DNA of 64,000 nt from Gilliamella apis (GTDB taxonomy: Bacteria > Pseudomonadota > Gammaproteobacteria > Enterobacterales > Orbaceae), in the NCBI RefSeq assembly GCF_002142155.1, contig NZ_NASD01000009.1, forward strand, positions 34,476 through 98,475, given 5' to 3'. The notes under the pieces were generated by a model. That model was not told where the DNA came from and made no database searches. It saw nothing but the letters and a program-made list of their open reading frames with translations. Each line of letters begins with the position of its first letter. Position 1 is the first letter of the stretch. The position numbers and the translations under genes are program-made. This document shows, in pieces, positions 7,861 through 17,469 of the stretch.

Positions 7861-10800
7861 TTACTTATCACCTTCTTCATTGTTATCCTTTTTACTAGGA
7901 CTGGATATTGTCATCAAATCAAGTGATTGTCCTATAGCAAACCGATCTGGTCGATACATAGACTCAACATAAGGATAAGGAATCATGTAATCACCAGTAG
8001 TCACTGCTCTAACTAAATAAGCAACGCGTTTACGATATTTATTTTCATTGACATAGGTATTGATATTCACCGCAGCAACATATCTATCATCTCTAAATTC
8101 CTGATATTTAATCTCGTTAATATCCTCATTTTTTAATAAATCAGCAACCCATGGAATTGTTGATAAATTTACACTGCTATTAGCAAGATTTTGATTTTCT
8201 AGCTCCAAACCTGCAGGTAAGAAATCAACAATTAAGGCATCATGCACAGCTTTTTGAGCTGTTACATCTAAAACGACAACCATCATTGAACCTACTTCTA
8301 TATTCGATGGTATTATCTCTTTACCTTGTAAATCATAATAGGTACGCTTAATAGTTAAAAAACCATCTTGCGATGTTGGTGCTGGAGGTGTTTTTTCATA
8401 GCCTGTAACAGAAAATTTAATATAAAGCGGCTCATCATGAGCAGAATTATTAATAGATAATCCTTGTGCTAATCCATCAAAATCATAGGAGTGAGAAACA
8501 ACTGAATCAACATCATCAATTTTGCCATTTATTGAAACTTTGAATTGATTACCACTTTTATGTTGTTCTAATGTCCAACCAGCAATAAATAACGCATTTA
8601 ATTCCTGTGTTGAGAAATAACGTTGATCATTTAATAAATCTGACAAATTATATAGATAATTTGCTTGATTATTCTGCGCCATATTATTTTCTATCAATAA
8701 AGAAAGAATTAATGACTGATCACGAACTGTACTACCATAATTACCTAACCACCTATCATTATATGTATATGGAGTAGTAAAAACTAACGGCAATAATTTG
8801 TCATAGGTTGCCTGATAACCATTTAATTTTGCTGTTACCGCTAAATGAGCTAATGGTAATGGTGAGTAGATAAATGATGTATCACTGCTCATTATTTTAT
8901 CGGTTAAATAATTAATTTCATTACGCATTGCTGCAGTGATTTTCTCTTGTTTAGAAAGTATCATCAACGCATAGGCTTTAATAGATAATTTATTAAACTC
9001 AAGCACGTCTAAATCACCGTAATAACTAAGATTATTAAATGCAGAGGCATCATAAATATATTGACCAATACGCGTCATTGCAGCATCAAGCGCTTTATCA
9101 TTAACCTGATATCCGCGCTCTTTAGCTTGCAATAAAAAGTCTGTCGCATAGACTGTTAGCCAATGTTCTTCTTCACTATAGTTACTCCATAAACCAAAGC
9201 TGCCATTACTACGTTGCATTGATAAAATGCGTGAAATACCTGTTTGAACTTTTTCTCGGCGCTTTTCATCAGAATCAGTTTTAATGCCTAACTGCGCCAG
9301 TTGTTCACTGTTAGCATATAAAGATGGGAATAAGCCACTCGTAGTTTGCTCTAAACAGCCATATGGGTAAGCAAATAATCTTTTAATATATTGTGCAATA
9401 TTTAACGGAGGTTGATTAGAGACCACTAACTGTCCTTCAACAGTATTTTCGATTAAACCAGTTAAAGCTTGGTCTGATAATTGCCAGCTTTCATTTGCAT
9501 CTACTGCTGAGACATAAGATCTTGAAGTTGCGGCATATGCAGGTCTTATACCAATTGTCCAAGAACGACTTATATTGAAATCAGAATTATCTTCAAGCAA
9601 AATGCCTTTTACATCTATCTTTATTGTTCCTTTACCATAACCGTAATCGGCAGCAACAGGAATCTTAATAATATCTTTCTGTTTACTATCTAGTTTTACA
9701 GTAACCGATTTTGTTTCATTTTGATGAAGCAAACCACTAGTTGATACCTCAACTTGCATGTTTTGCGTACTACCAGTCAAATTATGCAAATCTAACGCTA
9801 AAATCGCCTGATCACCGCCAGATAAGAATCGAGGTGTTGTTAATTCAGCAATAACAGGAGCAGCAACTTTCATCGTTTTTTCAGCTCTGCCAAAACGATT
9901 GGTATCCCATGCTTGCGCCATAATTCGTAGTTCACCATTAAAATCAGGCAATGGTAAGTTAATTATCCCTTCGCCTTCATCATTTAACTGAATAGTTTCA
10001 AGTTGTTGTGCTACAATTAGGACGTCATTTAATGGTTTTTTACCACCAGCACCCATCGCATCACCACCAAAGCTCATGTTAACATTACGACCTGAAGCTT
10101 CAATCAATTTACCATAAACATCGTAAATACTGGTATCATAGCGTTTACGACCTAAAAATCCTGTATATGGATCGGGTGTAACAAAATCAGTTATATTTAA
10201 TACACCGGAATCAACTGCAGAAACCAAAACTGTGACTTTTTTATCCTTTTGAATAAATTCTTTATCCATTTTGATTTTTATTGGCACAGTAGTTTCTGGT
10301 TCAACTTGAGCTGGTGCATTGATTGCAACATTTAACTGACGGTCTGTTGTGTCAATTGGTAAATATAATAACCCAATTGCTCGTTTAACTGTTTGTACAG
10401 CAGCATCTGTCGATGGACGAACTATCATAGTACTAATATAAATGTCATGTCGTCCCCAATTTTCAATTGGAATATCAACATCTAAACCATTTTCATCAAT
10501 AGTTATTGATTTTTTCCAAATGGTACCACCATTACTTTCTAAAGAGATATAACCGGAGCCAGCAACTGGTGCCTGAACATTCACTCTGGCTATATCGCCA
10601 ACTTTATAAGATGGTTTATCAATAGTTAACTTAACTTGATCTGGCCGTACAGATTTTGTGCCACGAGTATTATCTTCCCAATCATAACCAGCCCAAAAAC
10701 GGAAACTTGTCACAACATTAGTTTGAGGATCAACAACTTCAACGCGATAAGAGCCATAATCAGTTGGTTGGAAACTTATTTTTGTTGTACTACCTGCATC

Positions 10801-12987
10801 AATAGATAATTGATTTTCTGAAACCATATATTCACTAGAATTATAGTTTACTCGCCAACCATCCTCATCTGACCAAGTCCAATAATAATTACGACGTTCG
10901 CGAATCAACCGAGCTTTTAGTGAATTTGTAGCTAACTTTTCACCTTCAAGATTGATATAAGCAATTTCAAATTCGGCATTATGGTCAATGTCAACGGTAG
11001 GACGATCATAATATTCATCCTGATTCCAATCATAATATGGTGAATCTTCAAATAGCGCTCGAATTGCAGGTAATTTATCTGCCGGCCATATGGTTTGTGT
11101 CGCATAACGTGTAACCGGTCGACCTCCTGAATCAAGTAGACTTGCTTGTAAAACCAATTTAGCAGGAGACTCTAATCCAGACCAATTATCTTTGCTAACC
11201 TCAATTTGAGTTAAACCATCATCATCCAACTCAACTTCAAGAGAATCAAGCTCACGATATAGGCTTTCGTCTGTCACTTTTCCAATTTTGAAGTCAGTTA
11301 GACCAGTAACTGAATCGACGGTCTTTAAATAGAGATTAGCTTCTAAACTGTTACCTATTGCTGGTTCACCATATAAATACCAACCTTTAACATTAAAGTT
11401 AATATCTTCGTTATTAAGAACCGCCCCGTTTGTAGTGCTTTTGATTTCCATTGCCATACGCTCAGGCAAAAACTCTTCAACTTTAAAGCTCCAGTAACGA
11501 TAATCATCATCGCCTAAATTAAAACGAATTGCCCATTTACCTGTTGCGGCATCATAAGGAATATCAAACGTTTGCTGATATAACCCATTTAAATCAGCAT
11601 TACTTTTTAATTGGTAATTTTTAATCACTCGACTATCAGGAGAAAGAATATCAACAATGATAGGTTGATCTGGTAATGATTGCCCATCAGCATTACGTAA
11701 TAATGCATTAAAATAGACGGTTTCTTCTGGACGATAAAGATCACGAGGTCCGAAAACAAACAATTGTTTTTGATAAAAAGGACTACCGGACAAATTGAAA
11801 TCAGTCAAATTAAGCGCATTACGATCAATATTAACAAACGAAGTTTGCTGGCCATCACTGGCTGTTAATAACGAATAGTCATAATTATTACCTAGGTCAA
11901 ATTCAGCATAACCATCTTTATCTGTTACTGCTGAAATTGTATGACATTTTTTTCTATTTTCATCTTTACGACACATTAATGATAAATCAATATTTGCTAA
12001 TGGTTTACCATTATCTAAACCATGAGTCATTACTGCTATCTTAGCATTTTTATAACGATGAACTGACACACCAATATTACTAATTGAAAACAAAGTTGCT
12101 GGATTCGATTCGTTATAAATACCTGCTTCATTCATCACAGCAATATAAACACCTTCTTGATTAAGTTCAGCAATATTAGCAAGGTTTACTAAAACTGTTT
12201 CTTGTGCATTAGGTTTTGGATGAAGATCGAATCTTGATGAATAAACTAAATCAGCATATTTAGTCAATTCTTTTGAACGCCAAATCGAAAGCAAATCAAT
12301 AAAACCAAAATCATCTACTAATTTAGATAATTTTTCTGGTTTAATTTTAAAAAAGTTAATATCAATTTTATTTACATTCAGCGTTGTGACAGGTAATCCG
12401 CTCATAGATTTACTTGGTAGTAATATACCCGAGCTTGCAAAACCTACTGTAGGTTGGCGGTCTTGAGTCGTAATTTCTTTTTGGTAAACAGATTCTAAAT
12501 GACTGTCGTTGATAGCTGATAATAATTTATCAATGGTTAAAACCAGTTGTCGATTTGGTTGAAGATAACGATGTTTTAGCTCTAAACCATTATCAGATAA
12601 TTCCCATGCTCCATCAACATTACCTGTTTTTCTATCAACTAATCTGAGTAAATTAGAAAAATTCAACTTAGGATTAAGAGGTACCGAAAAAGTCACTACT
12701 AAAGTACTTGAACCATCAATAATAACTTCAGAACTATCAATGACAGTTAATTGTTTACCTTTGTACTTTTCAATTAATTCTGGTGTTGGATTAAAGGCAT
12801 TATGAGATCCAGCCTCAGCTTCAGTTAAAGTTTCTGTTGCAACAGCATTGGTTTTATTGTCAATGACATCTGTTGCTACCTCAGTTTTATCAGCCTGTAG
12901 TGAATCAACTGTTTTATCTTTCTGATTATCACAAGCGCATAGCATCAAAAATAAACTTAACACCGCTAAGTGTTTTATCAATCTCAT
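7861..12987 (-). CDS. yfhM: Bacterial alpha-2-macroglobulin lipoprotein
   Basis: The 1708-residue protein starts with a lipoprotein signal peptide whose lipobox LCAC ends at Cys19, followed by DNQ, which does not match the simple Asp-Asp inner-membrane retention case but is compatible with a periplasmic lipoprotein. The body is a string of MG domains, and the thioester motif CLEQ is present at residues 1211-1214 (context YPYGCLEQTTSG), so the covalent trap should be functional. A helical thioester domain and a receptor-like C-terminal domain follow. Family members are thought to trap attacking proteases in the periplasm and work with PBP1C, encoded next. Length is close to the E. coli protein. 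Confidence 0.95.
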   Translation of the reverse strand: MRLIKHLAVLSLFLMLCACDNQKDKTVDSLQADKTEVATDVIDNKTNAVATETLTEAEAGSHNAFNPTPELIEKYKGKQLTVIDSSEVIIDGSSTLVVTFSVPLNPKLNFSNLLRLVDRKTGNVDGAWELSDNGLELKHRYLQPNRQLVLTIDKLLSAINDSHLESVYQKEITTQDRQPTVGFASSGILLPSKSMSGLPVTTLNVNKIDINFFKIKPEKLSKLVDDFGFIDLLSIWRSKELTKYADLVYSSRFDLHPKPNAQETVLVNLANIAELNQEGVYIAVMNEAGIYNESNPATLFSISNIGVSVHRYKNAKIAVMTHGLDNGKPLANIDLSLMCRKDENRKKCHTISAVTDKDGYAEFDLGNNYDYSLLTASDGQQTSFVNIDRNALNLTDFNLSGSPFYQKQLFVFGPRDLYRPEETVYFNALLRNADGQSLPDQPIIVDILSPDSRVIKNYQLKSNADLNGLYQQTFDIPYDAATGKWAIRFNLGDDDYRYWSFKVEEFLPERMAMEIKSTTNGAVLNNEDINFNVKGWYLYGEPAIGNSLEANLYLKTVDSVTGLTDFKIGKVTDESLYRELDSLEVELDDDGLTQIEVSKDNWSGLESPAKLVLQASLLDSGGRPVTRYATQTIWPADKLPAIRALFEDSPYYDWNQDEYYDRPTVDIDHNAEFEIAYINLEGEKLATNSLKARLIRERRNYYWTWSDEDGWRVNYNSSEYMVSENQLSIDAGSTTKISFQPTDYGSYRVEVVDPQTNVVTSFRFWAGYDWEDNTRGTKSVRPDQVKLTIDKPSYKVGDIARVNVQAPVAGSGYISLESNGGTIWKKSITIDENGLDVDIPIENWGRHDIYISTMIVRPSTDAAVQTVKRAIGLLYLPIDTTDRQLNVAINAPAQVEPETTVPIKIKMDKEFIQKDKKVTVLVSAVDSGVLNITDFVTPDPYTGFLGRKRYDTSIYDVYGKLIEASGRNVNMSFGGDAMGAGGKKPLNDVLIVAQQLETIQLNDEGEGIINLPLPDFNGELRIMAQAWDTNRFGRAEKTMKVAAPVIAELTTPRFLSGGDQAILALDLHNLTGSTQNMQVEVSTSGLLHQNETKSVTVKLDSKQKDIIKIPVAADYGYGKGTIKIDVKGILLEDNSDFNISRSWTIGIRPAYAATSRSYVSAVDANESWQLSDQALTGLIENTVEGQLVVSNQPPLNIAQYIKRLFAYPYGCLEQTTSGLFPSLYANSEQLAQLGIKTDSDEKRREKVQTGISRILSMQRSNGSFGLWSNYSEEEHWLTVYATDFLLQAKERGYQVNDKALDAAMTRIGQYIYDASAFNNLSYYGDLDVLEFNKLSIKAYALMILSKQEKITAAMRNEINYLTDKIMSSDTSFIYSPLPLAHLAVTAKLNGYQATYDKLLPLVFTTPYTYNDRWLGNYGSTVRDQSLILSLLIENNMAQNNQANYLYNLSDLLNDQRYFSTQELNALFIAGWTLEQHKSGNQFKVSINGKIDDVDSVVSHSYDFDGLAQGLSINNSAHDEPLYIKFSVTGYEKTPPAPTSQDGFLTIKRTYYDLQGKEIIPSNIEVGSMMVVVLDVTAQKAVHDALIVDFLPAGLELENQNLANSSVNLSTIPWVADLLKNEDINEIKYQEFRDDRYVAAVNINTYVNENKYRKRVAYLVRAVTTGDYMIPYPYVESMYRPDRFAIGQSLDLMTISSPSKKDNNEEGDK

Positions 12988-13139
12988 TATTTCACCTAAT
13001 CCCTTACTGTTACAACGAATGTACTGTTTTTTTATCGATATTATGCACTTTCAGACAAAGTTTAGCAAAACTTCTTTAATCAGATTTATAATTTTTTTTA
13101 TAATTAAGTTATGAATTTTGTTAAAAATTTTGAGGAACG

Positions 13140-13164
13140 GCCTTTTTGAGAAAGAAAAAAAGGC
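13140..13164. terminator. Weak inverted repeat downstream of yhhQ
   Basis: The arms GCCTTTTT (13140-13147) and AAAAAGGC (13157-13164) form an 8-bp stem with a 9-nt loop in the 253-nt gap between yfhM and yhhQ. A further short repeat (AGTTAGA 13165-13171 / TCTAACT 13194-13200) abuts it. Either could end the que transcript on the minus strand, but neither has a strong T run. Confidence 0.35.
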
Positions 13165-13240
13165 AGTTAGAATTTACTATATTGTCAATAAACTCTAACT
13201 AGCGAATAAGTAATAACTTGTAGGTAAACTTAAAGTCAAG

Positions 13241-13912
13241 TTACTGAGATTTGATAAGCAATTTTTTTAAGATAAAGTTTAAAATAATTCCGTATAACGG
13301 TAAAAAGAATAATCCACAGATAATAATTTTAAAGCTATAATCGATAGTAGCAATTTCAACCCAATGCGTAGCCATAAATTCATCATTTGTTTTATAAAAG
13401 GCGATCGCAAAAAAGACGATGGTATCAATACCATTACCTAATATTGCCGATGCTGAAGGCGCTACCCACCATGCTCTATTTTTACGTAAATAATTAAACA
13501 CGGTAATATCCATCAATTGACCTACTAAGTAAGCGGCAAAACTCGCTAAAGCAATCCGGAAAACAAAGCTATTAAACTCGGCTAACGCGGAAAATCCCAT
13601 CCAATGGCTTTCAAAAAACAGTACTGAGATAGAATAAGAAAATAGTAAAGCGGGAATCATCACCACAAAAATAATCTTCCTCGCTAAACTCGCGCCAAAG
13701 ACCCGAATAGTTAAATCGGTAGTCAAAAAGATAAATGGAAAGGTAAACGCCCCCCAAGTGGTATGGAAACCAAAAATATCAAAAGGGATTTGTACCAGAT
13801 AATTGCTTGAAGCAATAACCAAAATATGAAAAAACGAAAGCCAACCAAGGGCTTTCATTTGTTGTGCGTGAGTAAATTGGCTAGTTTGTTCTGAAATAGT
13901 GTTCAGATACAT
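13241..13912 (-). CDS. yhhQ: Queuosine precursor (preQ0/preQ1) transporter YhhQ
   Basis: This 223-residue membrane protein of the vitamin-uptake-like YhhQ family (COG1738) has about six hydrophobic segments, with conserved LSFFHILVIASSNYLVQIP near the start, FPFIFLTTDLTIRVFG (~78-93) and a C-terminal WWVAPSASAILGNGIDTIVF. The E. coli protein is associated with uptake of 7-deazaguanine precursors of tRNA queuosine. It is third in a queF-queC-yhhQ run, 44 nt after queC, which supports the assignment. Its leader contains GGGTTCACTTACCCC followed by an A run and AGG, a possible degenerate preQ1-I riboswitch (listed separately). Confidence 0.93.
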   Translation of the reverse strand: MYLNTISEQTSQFTHAQQMKALGWLSFFHILVIASSNYLVQIPFDIFGFHTTWGAFTFPFIFLTTDLTIRVFGASLARKIIFVVMIPALLFSYSISVLFFESHWMGFSALAEFNSFVFRIALASFAAYLVGQLMDITVFNYLRKNRAWWVAPSASAILGNGIDTIVFFAIAFYKTNDEFMATHWVEIATIDYSFKIIICGLFFLPLYGIILNFILKKLLIKSQ

Positions 13913-13920
13913 AAATTTTT

Positions 13921-13950
13921 CCTTTTTTAATGGGGTAAGTGAACCCAGTG
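13921..13950 (-). promoter_or_regulatory. Possible short preQ1-I-like riboswitch in front of yhhQ
   Basis: On the minus strand the queC-yhhQ gap reads CUGGGUUCACUUACCCCAUU, then AAAAAAGGA and the ATG. This resembles the preQ1-I layout: P1 UGGG/CCCA, loop, a C just before the 3' P1 strand, an A-rich tail and AGG that doubles as the Shine-Dalgarno. The tail is about four nucleotides shorter than in known examples and lacks the tail C that pairs with loop G11. It may instead be a simple hairpin near the ribosome binding site. Confidence 0.35.
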
Positions 13951-13956
13951 TTACAA

Positions 13957-14613
13957 TTAATTTGAATGATTAAGATATTCGTTTAAACCTTTTTCGCGAA
14001 GAATACAGCTAGGACATTTACCACAACCACCATCAACGCCATAATAACAAGTATGGGTGTATTTTCGGACATAATCCAAATAACCAAGCTTATCGGCCAT
14101 CTCCCATGTTTGAGCTTTAGTGAGATACATTAGTGGTGTAATAAGATTAAAGTTATAATCCATAGCCAGATTCATCGATACATTCATTGATTTAATAAAA
14201 ATATCACGACAATCAGGATAGCCACTAAAATCGGTTTCACAGACACCAATAATAATATTACGTATACCTTGTTGCTTGGCATAACAACCTGCTAGAAGTA
14301 AAAACAGCATATTACGACCGTCAACAAAAGTATTCGGGTAATCCCCATCTTTGGCTGCTTTAATTTCTTGCGAGTCATCAATCAAAGCATTATTAGTGGT
14401 CTGTTTAATCACCGAAGTATCGATCACCGTTTGTTTAACGCCAAGATCTTCAGCAATCCATTTAGCTTTTTCCAGTTCAATTGCATGACGTTGACCATAT
14501 TGAAAACTAATGGTTTCGACATTTTCACGACCATAATCAGCAATGGCTTGCAATAAACAAGTAGTAGAATCTTGGCCACCTGAAAAGATAACAAGAGCTT
14601 TACGATTTTGCAT
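13957..14613 (-). CDS. queC: 7-cyano-7-deazaguanine (preQ0) synthase
   Basis: The 218-residue ATP-dependent enzyme converts 7-carboxy-7-deazaguanine and ammonia to preQ0 in queuosine synthesis. It has the PP-loop [11 protein letters not shown] near the N-terminus, [10 protein letters not shown] in the middle and the C-terminal zinc-binding cysteines in [18 protein letters not shown]. Length and motifs are standard. It starts 23 nt after queF on the same strand and is followed by yhhQ, so the three form a probable operon for making, reducing and importing 7-deazaguanines. Confidence 0.97.
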   Translation of the reverse strand: MQNRKALVIFSGGQDSTTCLLQAIADYGRENVETISFQYGQRHAIELEKAKWIAEDLGVKQTVIDTSVIKQTTNNALIDDSQEIKAAKDGDYPNTFVDGRNMLFLLLAGCYAKQQGIRNIIIGVCETDFSGYPDCRDIFIKSMNVSMNLAMDYNFNLITPLMYLTKAQTWEMADKLGYLDYVRKYTHTCYYGVDGGCGKCPSCILREKGLNEYLNHSN

Positions 14614-14636
14614 TTTTAACGAATCCAGTAGAAAGA

Positions 14637-15110
14637 TTAACGATTATCGATTTTTTCAGGATAAAGGTCATGATTAGCCAAGCGATTCAAAGCTATTTGT
14701 TGCCAATCAGTACCCGCTTTTCCATAATTAACATAAGGATCGATAGATATTCCACCTCGGGGAGTAAATTTACCCCACACTTCTATATATTTCGGATCCA
14801 TCAATTTAATTAGATCTTTCATGATGATATTAATGCAATCTTCATGATAATCACCATGATTGCGGAAGCTGAATAGGTAAAGCTTAAGCGATTTACTTTC
14901 AACCATTTTAATATTTGGCACATACGAAATATAAATAGTGGCAAAATCAGGTTGTCCTGTTATCGGACAAAGACTGGTAAATTCAGGACAATTAAATTTT
15001 ACAAAATAATCATTTTCTGGATGTTTATTATCGAATGTTTCTAAAATTTCTGGACAATAGTCAGTAGGATAGCGAACGGATTGATCGCCAAGTAGTGTTA
15101 TATTACTCAT
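14637..15110 (-). CDS. queF: NADPH-dependent 7-cyano-7-deazaguanine reductase, short (unimodular) type
   Basis: The 157-residue enzyme reduces preQ0 to preQ1, which is inserted into tRNA. It has the QueF Cys in [14 protein letters not shown] (nucleophile ~Cys48), the [25 protein letters not shown]/substrate signature and [16 protein letters not shown] near the C-terminus. This is the short B. subtilis-like form; E. coli and many other gammaproteobacteria have a two-module protein of about 280 residues. The ribosome binding site AAGGA, 6 nt before ATG 15110, forms the end of a preQ1-I riboswitch, so translation is probably shut down by the enzyme's own product. Confidence 0.97.
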   Translation of the reverse strand: MSNITLLGDQSVRYPTDYCPEILETFDNKHPENDYFVKFNCPEFTSLCPITGQPDFATIYISYVPNIKMVESKSLKLYLFSFRNHGDYHEDCINIIMKDLIKLMDPKYIEVWGKFTPRGGISIDPYVNYGKAGTDWQQIALNRLANHDLYPEKIDNR

Positions 15111-15116
15111 TTTTTT

Positions 15117-15152
15117 CCTTAGTTTTTTAGCGTGGGAGGTTCACGAACCACG
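15117..15152 (-). promoter_or_regulatory. preQ1-I riboswitch overlapping the queF ribosome binding site
   Basis: Read on the minus strand, the 36 nt fit the preQ1-I aptamer. P1 is CGUGG (15152-15148) with CCACG (15135-15131), around a 12-nt loop, followed by the tail CUAAAAAACUAAGG. Loop and tail lengths equal those of the B. subtilis aptamer and the tail is nearly identical to it. By alignment with that RNA, the loop G11, the ligand-pairing C17 and tail C31 are all present. The final AGG is the Shine-Dalgarno sequence of queF, so ligand binding would hide it. Recognised by eye; no covariance search was run. Confidence 0.85.
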
Positions 15153-15224
15153 TAATTAGGCGCCCACCATACTCTTTTTAAATAAAAAAGTCCAGTTTAA
15201 GCAACGTTGCGTGTCTTAACAAAA

Positions 15225-15252
15225 AGCACCATTAATACTAGATCAATGGTGC
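15225..15252 (-). terminator. Rho-independent terminator after the DUF1090 gene
   Basis: AAGCACCATT and AATGGTGCTT are perfect 10-bp arms around an 8-nt loop. On the minus strand the stem is followed by TTTTTG. It separates the DUF1090 gene upstream from the riboswitch-controlled queF operon downstream. Confidence 0.85.
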
Positions 15253-15313
15253 TTATTTATTGAGAACTTAGGTAAAAAGTGTGAGGAAAGCACTTTTTTA
15301 AGTCAAATATAAA

Positions 15314-15769
15314 TTATTTGCTGGTCAATTGTTTGTAATAATCAGCAAGTTTATCTTTAGCATCAGCTAATTCTTTTTCGGCATCATTTAATTTCGCTTT
15401 TAATGCATCGATTGTATCTTGATGAGCATTAACTTTATCTTTTGCATACTCTTTGGTTTTTTCAGCTAATTCTTTGGTTTTATCTGTAACATCTTTAGTT
15501 TTTTCAACTACTAATCTTTTATATTTTTGTTCTAAGGTTTCATCAGTACAATTGGTATTAACTTCTTGCAATGCTTTTTCAAGACCTGTCACTTCATTGG
15601 TATTATTCGCTTTTTTGGCTTGTTCTATTTTCGTTTCAATTGCTTGCTTTTTAGCATCACAATTTAAGCCTTGGTTTTCGTCATTGCTTGATGCATAACT
15701 ATTTACCGAAAATGCAGTAACTAAAGTGATAATGCTTAACTTACTTAATAACCTTATTGCTGATTTCAT
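15314..15769 (-). CDS. DUF1090 family periplasmic protein (YqjC-like)
   Basis: From the ATG at 15769 the product has 151 residues. This start is preferred to an upstream in-frame ATG at 15808, because it is preceded by AAGGGGAA, begins a clear signal peptide (MKSAIRLLSKLSIITLVTAF, cleaved near SYAS) and avoids overlap with coaA. The mature protein is almost all charged helix: CDAKKQAIETKIEQAKKANN, then K/E/D-rich repeats such as DKTKELAEKTKEYAKDK, predicted coiled coil. Two cysteines (in NCDAKK and NTNCTDE) can form a disulfide. This matches the DUF1090 family, whose role is not established. It is longer than the E. coli relative (about 120 residues). Confidence 0.8.
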   Translation of the reverse strand: MKSAIRLLSKLSIITLVTAFSVNSYASSNDENQGLNCDAKKQAIETKIEQAKKANNTNEVTGLEKALQEVNTNCTDETLEQKYKRLVVEKTKDVTDKTKELAEKTKEYAKDKVNAHQDTIDALKAKLNDAEKELADAKDKLADYYKQLTSK

Positions 15770-15786
15770 ATTGATTCCCCTTAAGT

Positions 15787-16722
15787 TTATTTTCTTAATT
15801 GAACACAATCTACTTTATGATCTTTACCTTTGGTTAAAATTAAACTTGCTCGTTCCCGTGTTGGTAGGATATTTTCAATCAAATTTAATTCATTGATATC
15901 TCGCCAAAGGCGGTTAGCAATATTCACGGCCTCTTCCTCTGGAAGCTTTGAATAATGGTTAAAGTAAGAGTTAGGATCACTAAATGCCCCAGCTCTAAAT
16001 TTTAAAAATCGGTTAACATACCAATCGTGTAATAGCGGTAATTGTGCATCGACATAGATCGAAAAATCGACATAATCAGAAACAAATACACGATTATTAG
16101 CTTGAGTATAGTTTATGGTGCCTTGTAAAACATTTAATCCTTCAAGAATTAAAATATCTGGACTATCAACAACAATATGTTCATCTTCAACAATATCGTA
16201 AACTAAATGAGAATAAACGGGCGCCTTAACTTCTGCTTGTCCTGACTTTACATCAGCAACAAAATTAAGTAATTTTTTGATATCATAGGATTGTGGAAAT
16301 CCTTTTTTATTCATGATACCACGTTCTTCAAGATAACGGTTAGGATATAAAAAACCATCGGTTGTCACCAATGCAACTTTCCGATGCTCTGGCCAACGAG
16401 TCAACAATGCTTGTAGGACACGGGCGGTAGTGCTTTTACCAACAGCTACACTACCTGCAATACCAATAATATAAGGTATTTTTTGACTTTTCCCTAAAAA
16501 TTTTGATAACACTGCCTGGCGGCTAAAACTGTTGCTTATATAATAATTGAGTAATCGAGATAAAGGCAAGTAAATTTCACTTACCTCATCCATGGATAAA
16601 TCTTCATTAATACCTTGTAATGAAGTCAATTCTTCTGGCGTTAAAGTCATTGGTACCGCATTACGCAAGCTCGCCCATTCTTGTCGGGTAAATTGCATGT
16701 AAGGGCTCAAATGATTTGTCAT
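15787..16722 (-). CDS. coaA: Pantothenate kinase, type I
   Basis: The 311-residue cytosolic enzyme phosphorylates pantothenate in the first step of coenzyme A synthesis. It has the P-loop [12 protein letters not shown] (~90-101), [11 protein letters not shown], the conserved [14 protein letters not shown] and [14 protein letters not shown]. Size and sequence match CoaA of E. coli (316 residues). It stands alone on the minus strand, divergent from yihI, with the DUF1090 gene beginning just after its stop codon. Confidence 0.97.
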   Translation of the reverse strand: MTNHLSPYMQFTRQEWASLRNAVPMTLTPEELTSLQGINEDLSMDEVSEIYLPLSRLLNYYISNSFSRQAVLSKFLGKSQKIPYIIGIAGSVAVGKSTTARVLQALLTRWPEHRKVALVTTDGFLYPNRYLEERGIMNKKGFPQSYDIKKLLNFVADVKSGQAEVKAPVYSHLVYDIVEDEHIVVDSPDILILEGLNVLQGTINYTQANNRVFVSDYVDFSIYVDAQLPLLHDWYVNRFLKFRAGAFSDPNSYFNHYSKLPEEEAVNIANRLWRDINELNLIENILPTRERASLILTKGKDHKVDCVQLRK

Positions 16723-16888
16723 ATTTTATTCTCTATTGCTAGCTGATATAAATAATTTGGCTCAGATTATACTAAATCTATTTTTTTACAATCATAAATT
16801 GGTATTATCTCATGCTCATAGCTATATTGATGACTTACTGGTAAAATACGTTTAGTGAGTTAATTATCAGATATTAAATTGAGATTGT

Positions 16889-17389
16889 ATGTTAAAAAAT
16901 AAATCAAAACAAAAACCTAAAAAAACCCGCCAAGAGATTAATGAAGAATCTCGTGAGTTAAAGCGCAAACGTAAACATAAAGGTTTACCGAGTGGTTCAC
17001 GTTTTAATGGTCAAGATAACAATCAAAATAACAAAGCAACTAAAACAATAAAAGATCCTCGTGTTGGCAGTAAAAAACCAATTTCATTGGTAATAGATGA
17101 TAATTCATCTATTAAAAATATAGATAAAATTAATCAGCCCAAAATAACTAAAGCCAAGTTAACACCACAACAAGAATTAGAACAACTTGAAAATGATACT
17201 AAACTGGATCAATTACTAGATTTGGTAGAGCAAGGTAAAACCTTAACTAACGAGCAACAAACTTATCTTGATAATAAACTAAACCGTATAGACAAACTTA
17301 TGCAAATATTAGGTTATGAAGATGAAGATTTCGAGGATGAGCAAGAAGAAACCAAAGAAGATATCGTCAGTCTACTTAAACGTAATTAA
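16889..17389 (+). CDS. yihI: Der GTPase-activating protein YihI
   Basis: The 166-residue protein has a very basic N-terminal half (KNKSKQKPKKTRQEINEESR, then RKRKHKGLPSGSRFN) and an acidic C-terminus (EDEDFEDEQEETKED). This is the layout of YihI, a GTPase-activating partner of the ribosome-assembly GTPase Der. The central helical part has TPQQELEQLENDTKLDQLLD and a linker GKTLTNEQQTYLD, both typical of the family. The start is ATG 16889, preceded by weak AT-rich sequence. It lies upstream of hemN, as in E. coli. Confidence 0.92.
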   Translation: MLKNKSKQKPKKTRQEINEESRELKRKRKHKGLPSGSRFNGQDNNQNNKATKTIKDPRVGSKKPISLVIDDNSSIKNIDKINQPKITKAKLTPQQELEQLENDTKLDQLLDLVEQGKTLTNEQQTYLDNKLNRIDKLMQILGYEDEDFEDEQEETKEDIVSLLKRN

Positions 17390-17469
17390 GTTAGTTTTAG
17401 TTAAATATGCATTATAAACATCAATAATCTTATATACAAAATAACCACGATAAAGAGTCATATACCACC

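Noticed and set aside
14614..14636. A third preQ1 riboswitch in the queF-queC gap
   Set aside because: The 23-nt gap is too short and has no stem-plus-A-tail pattern.
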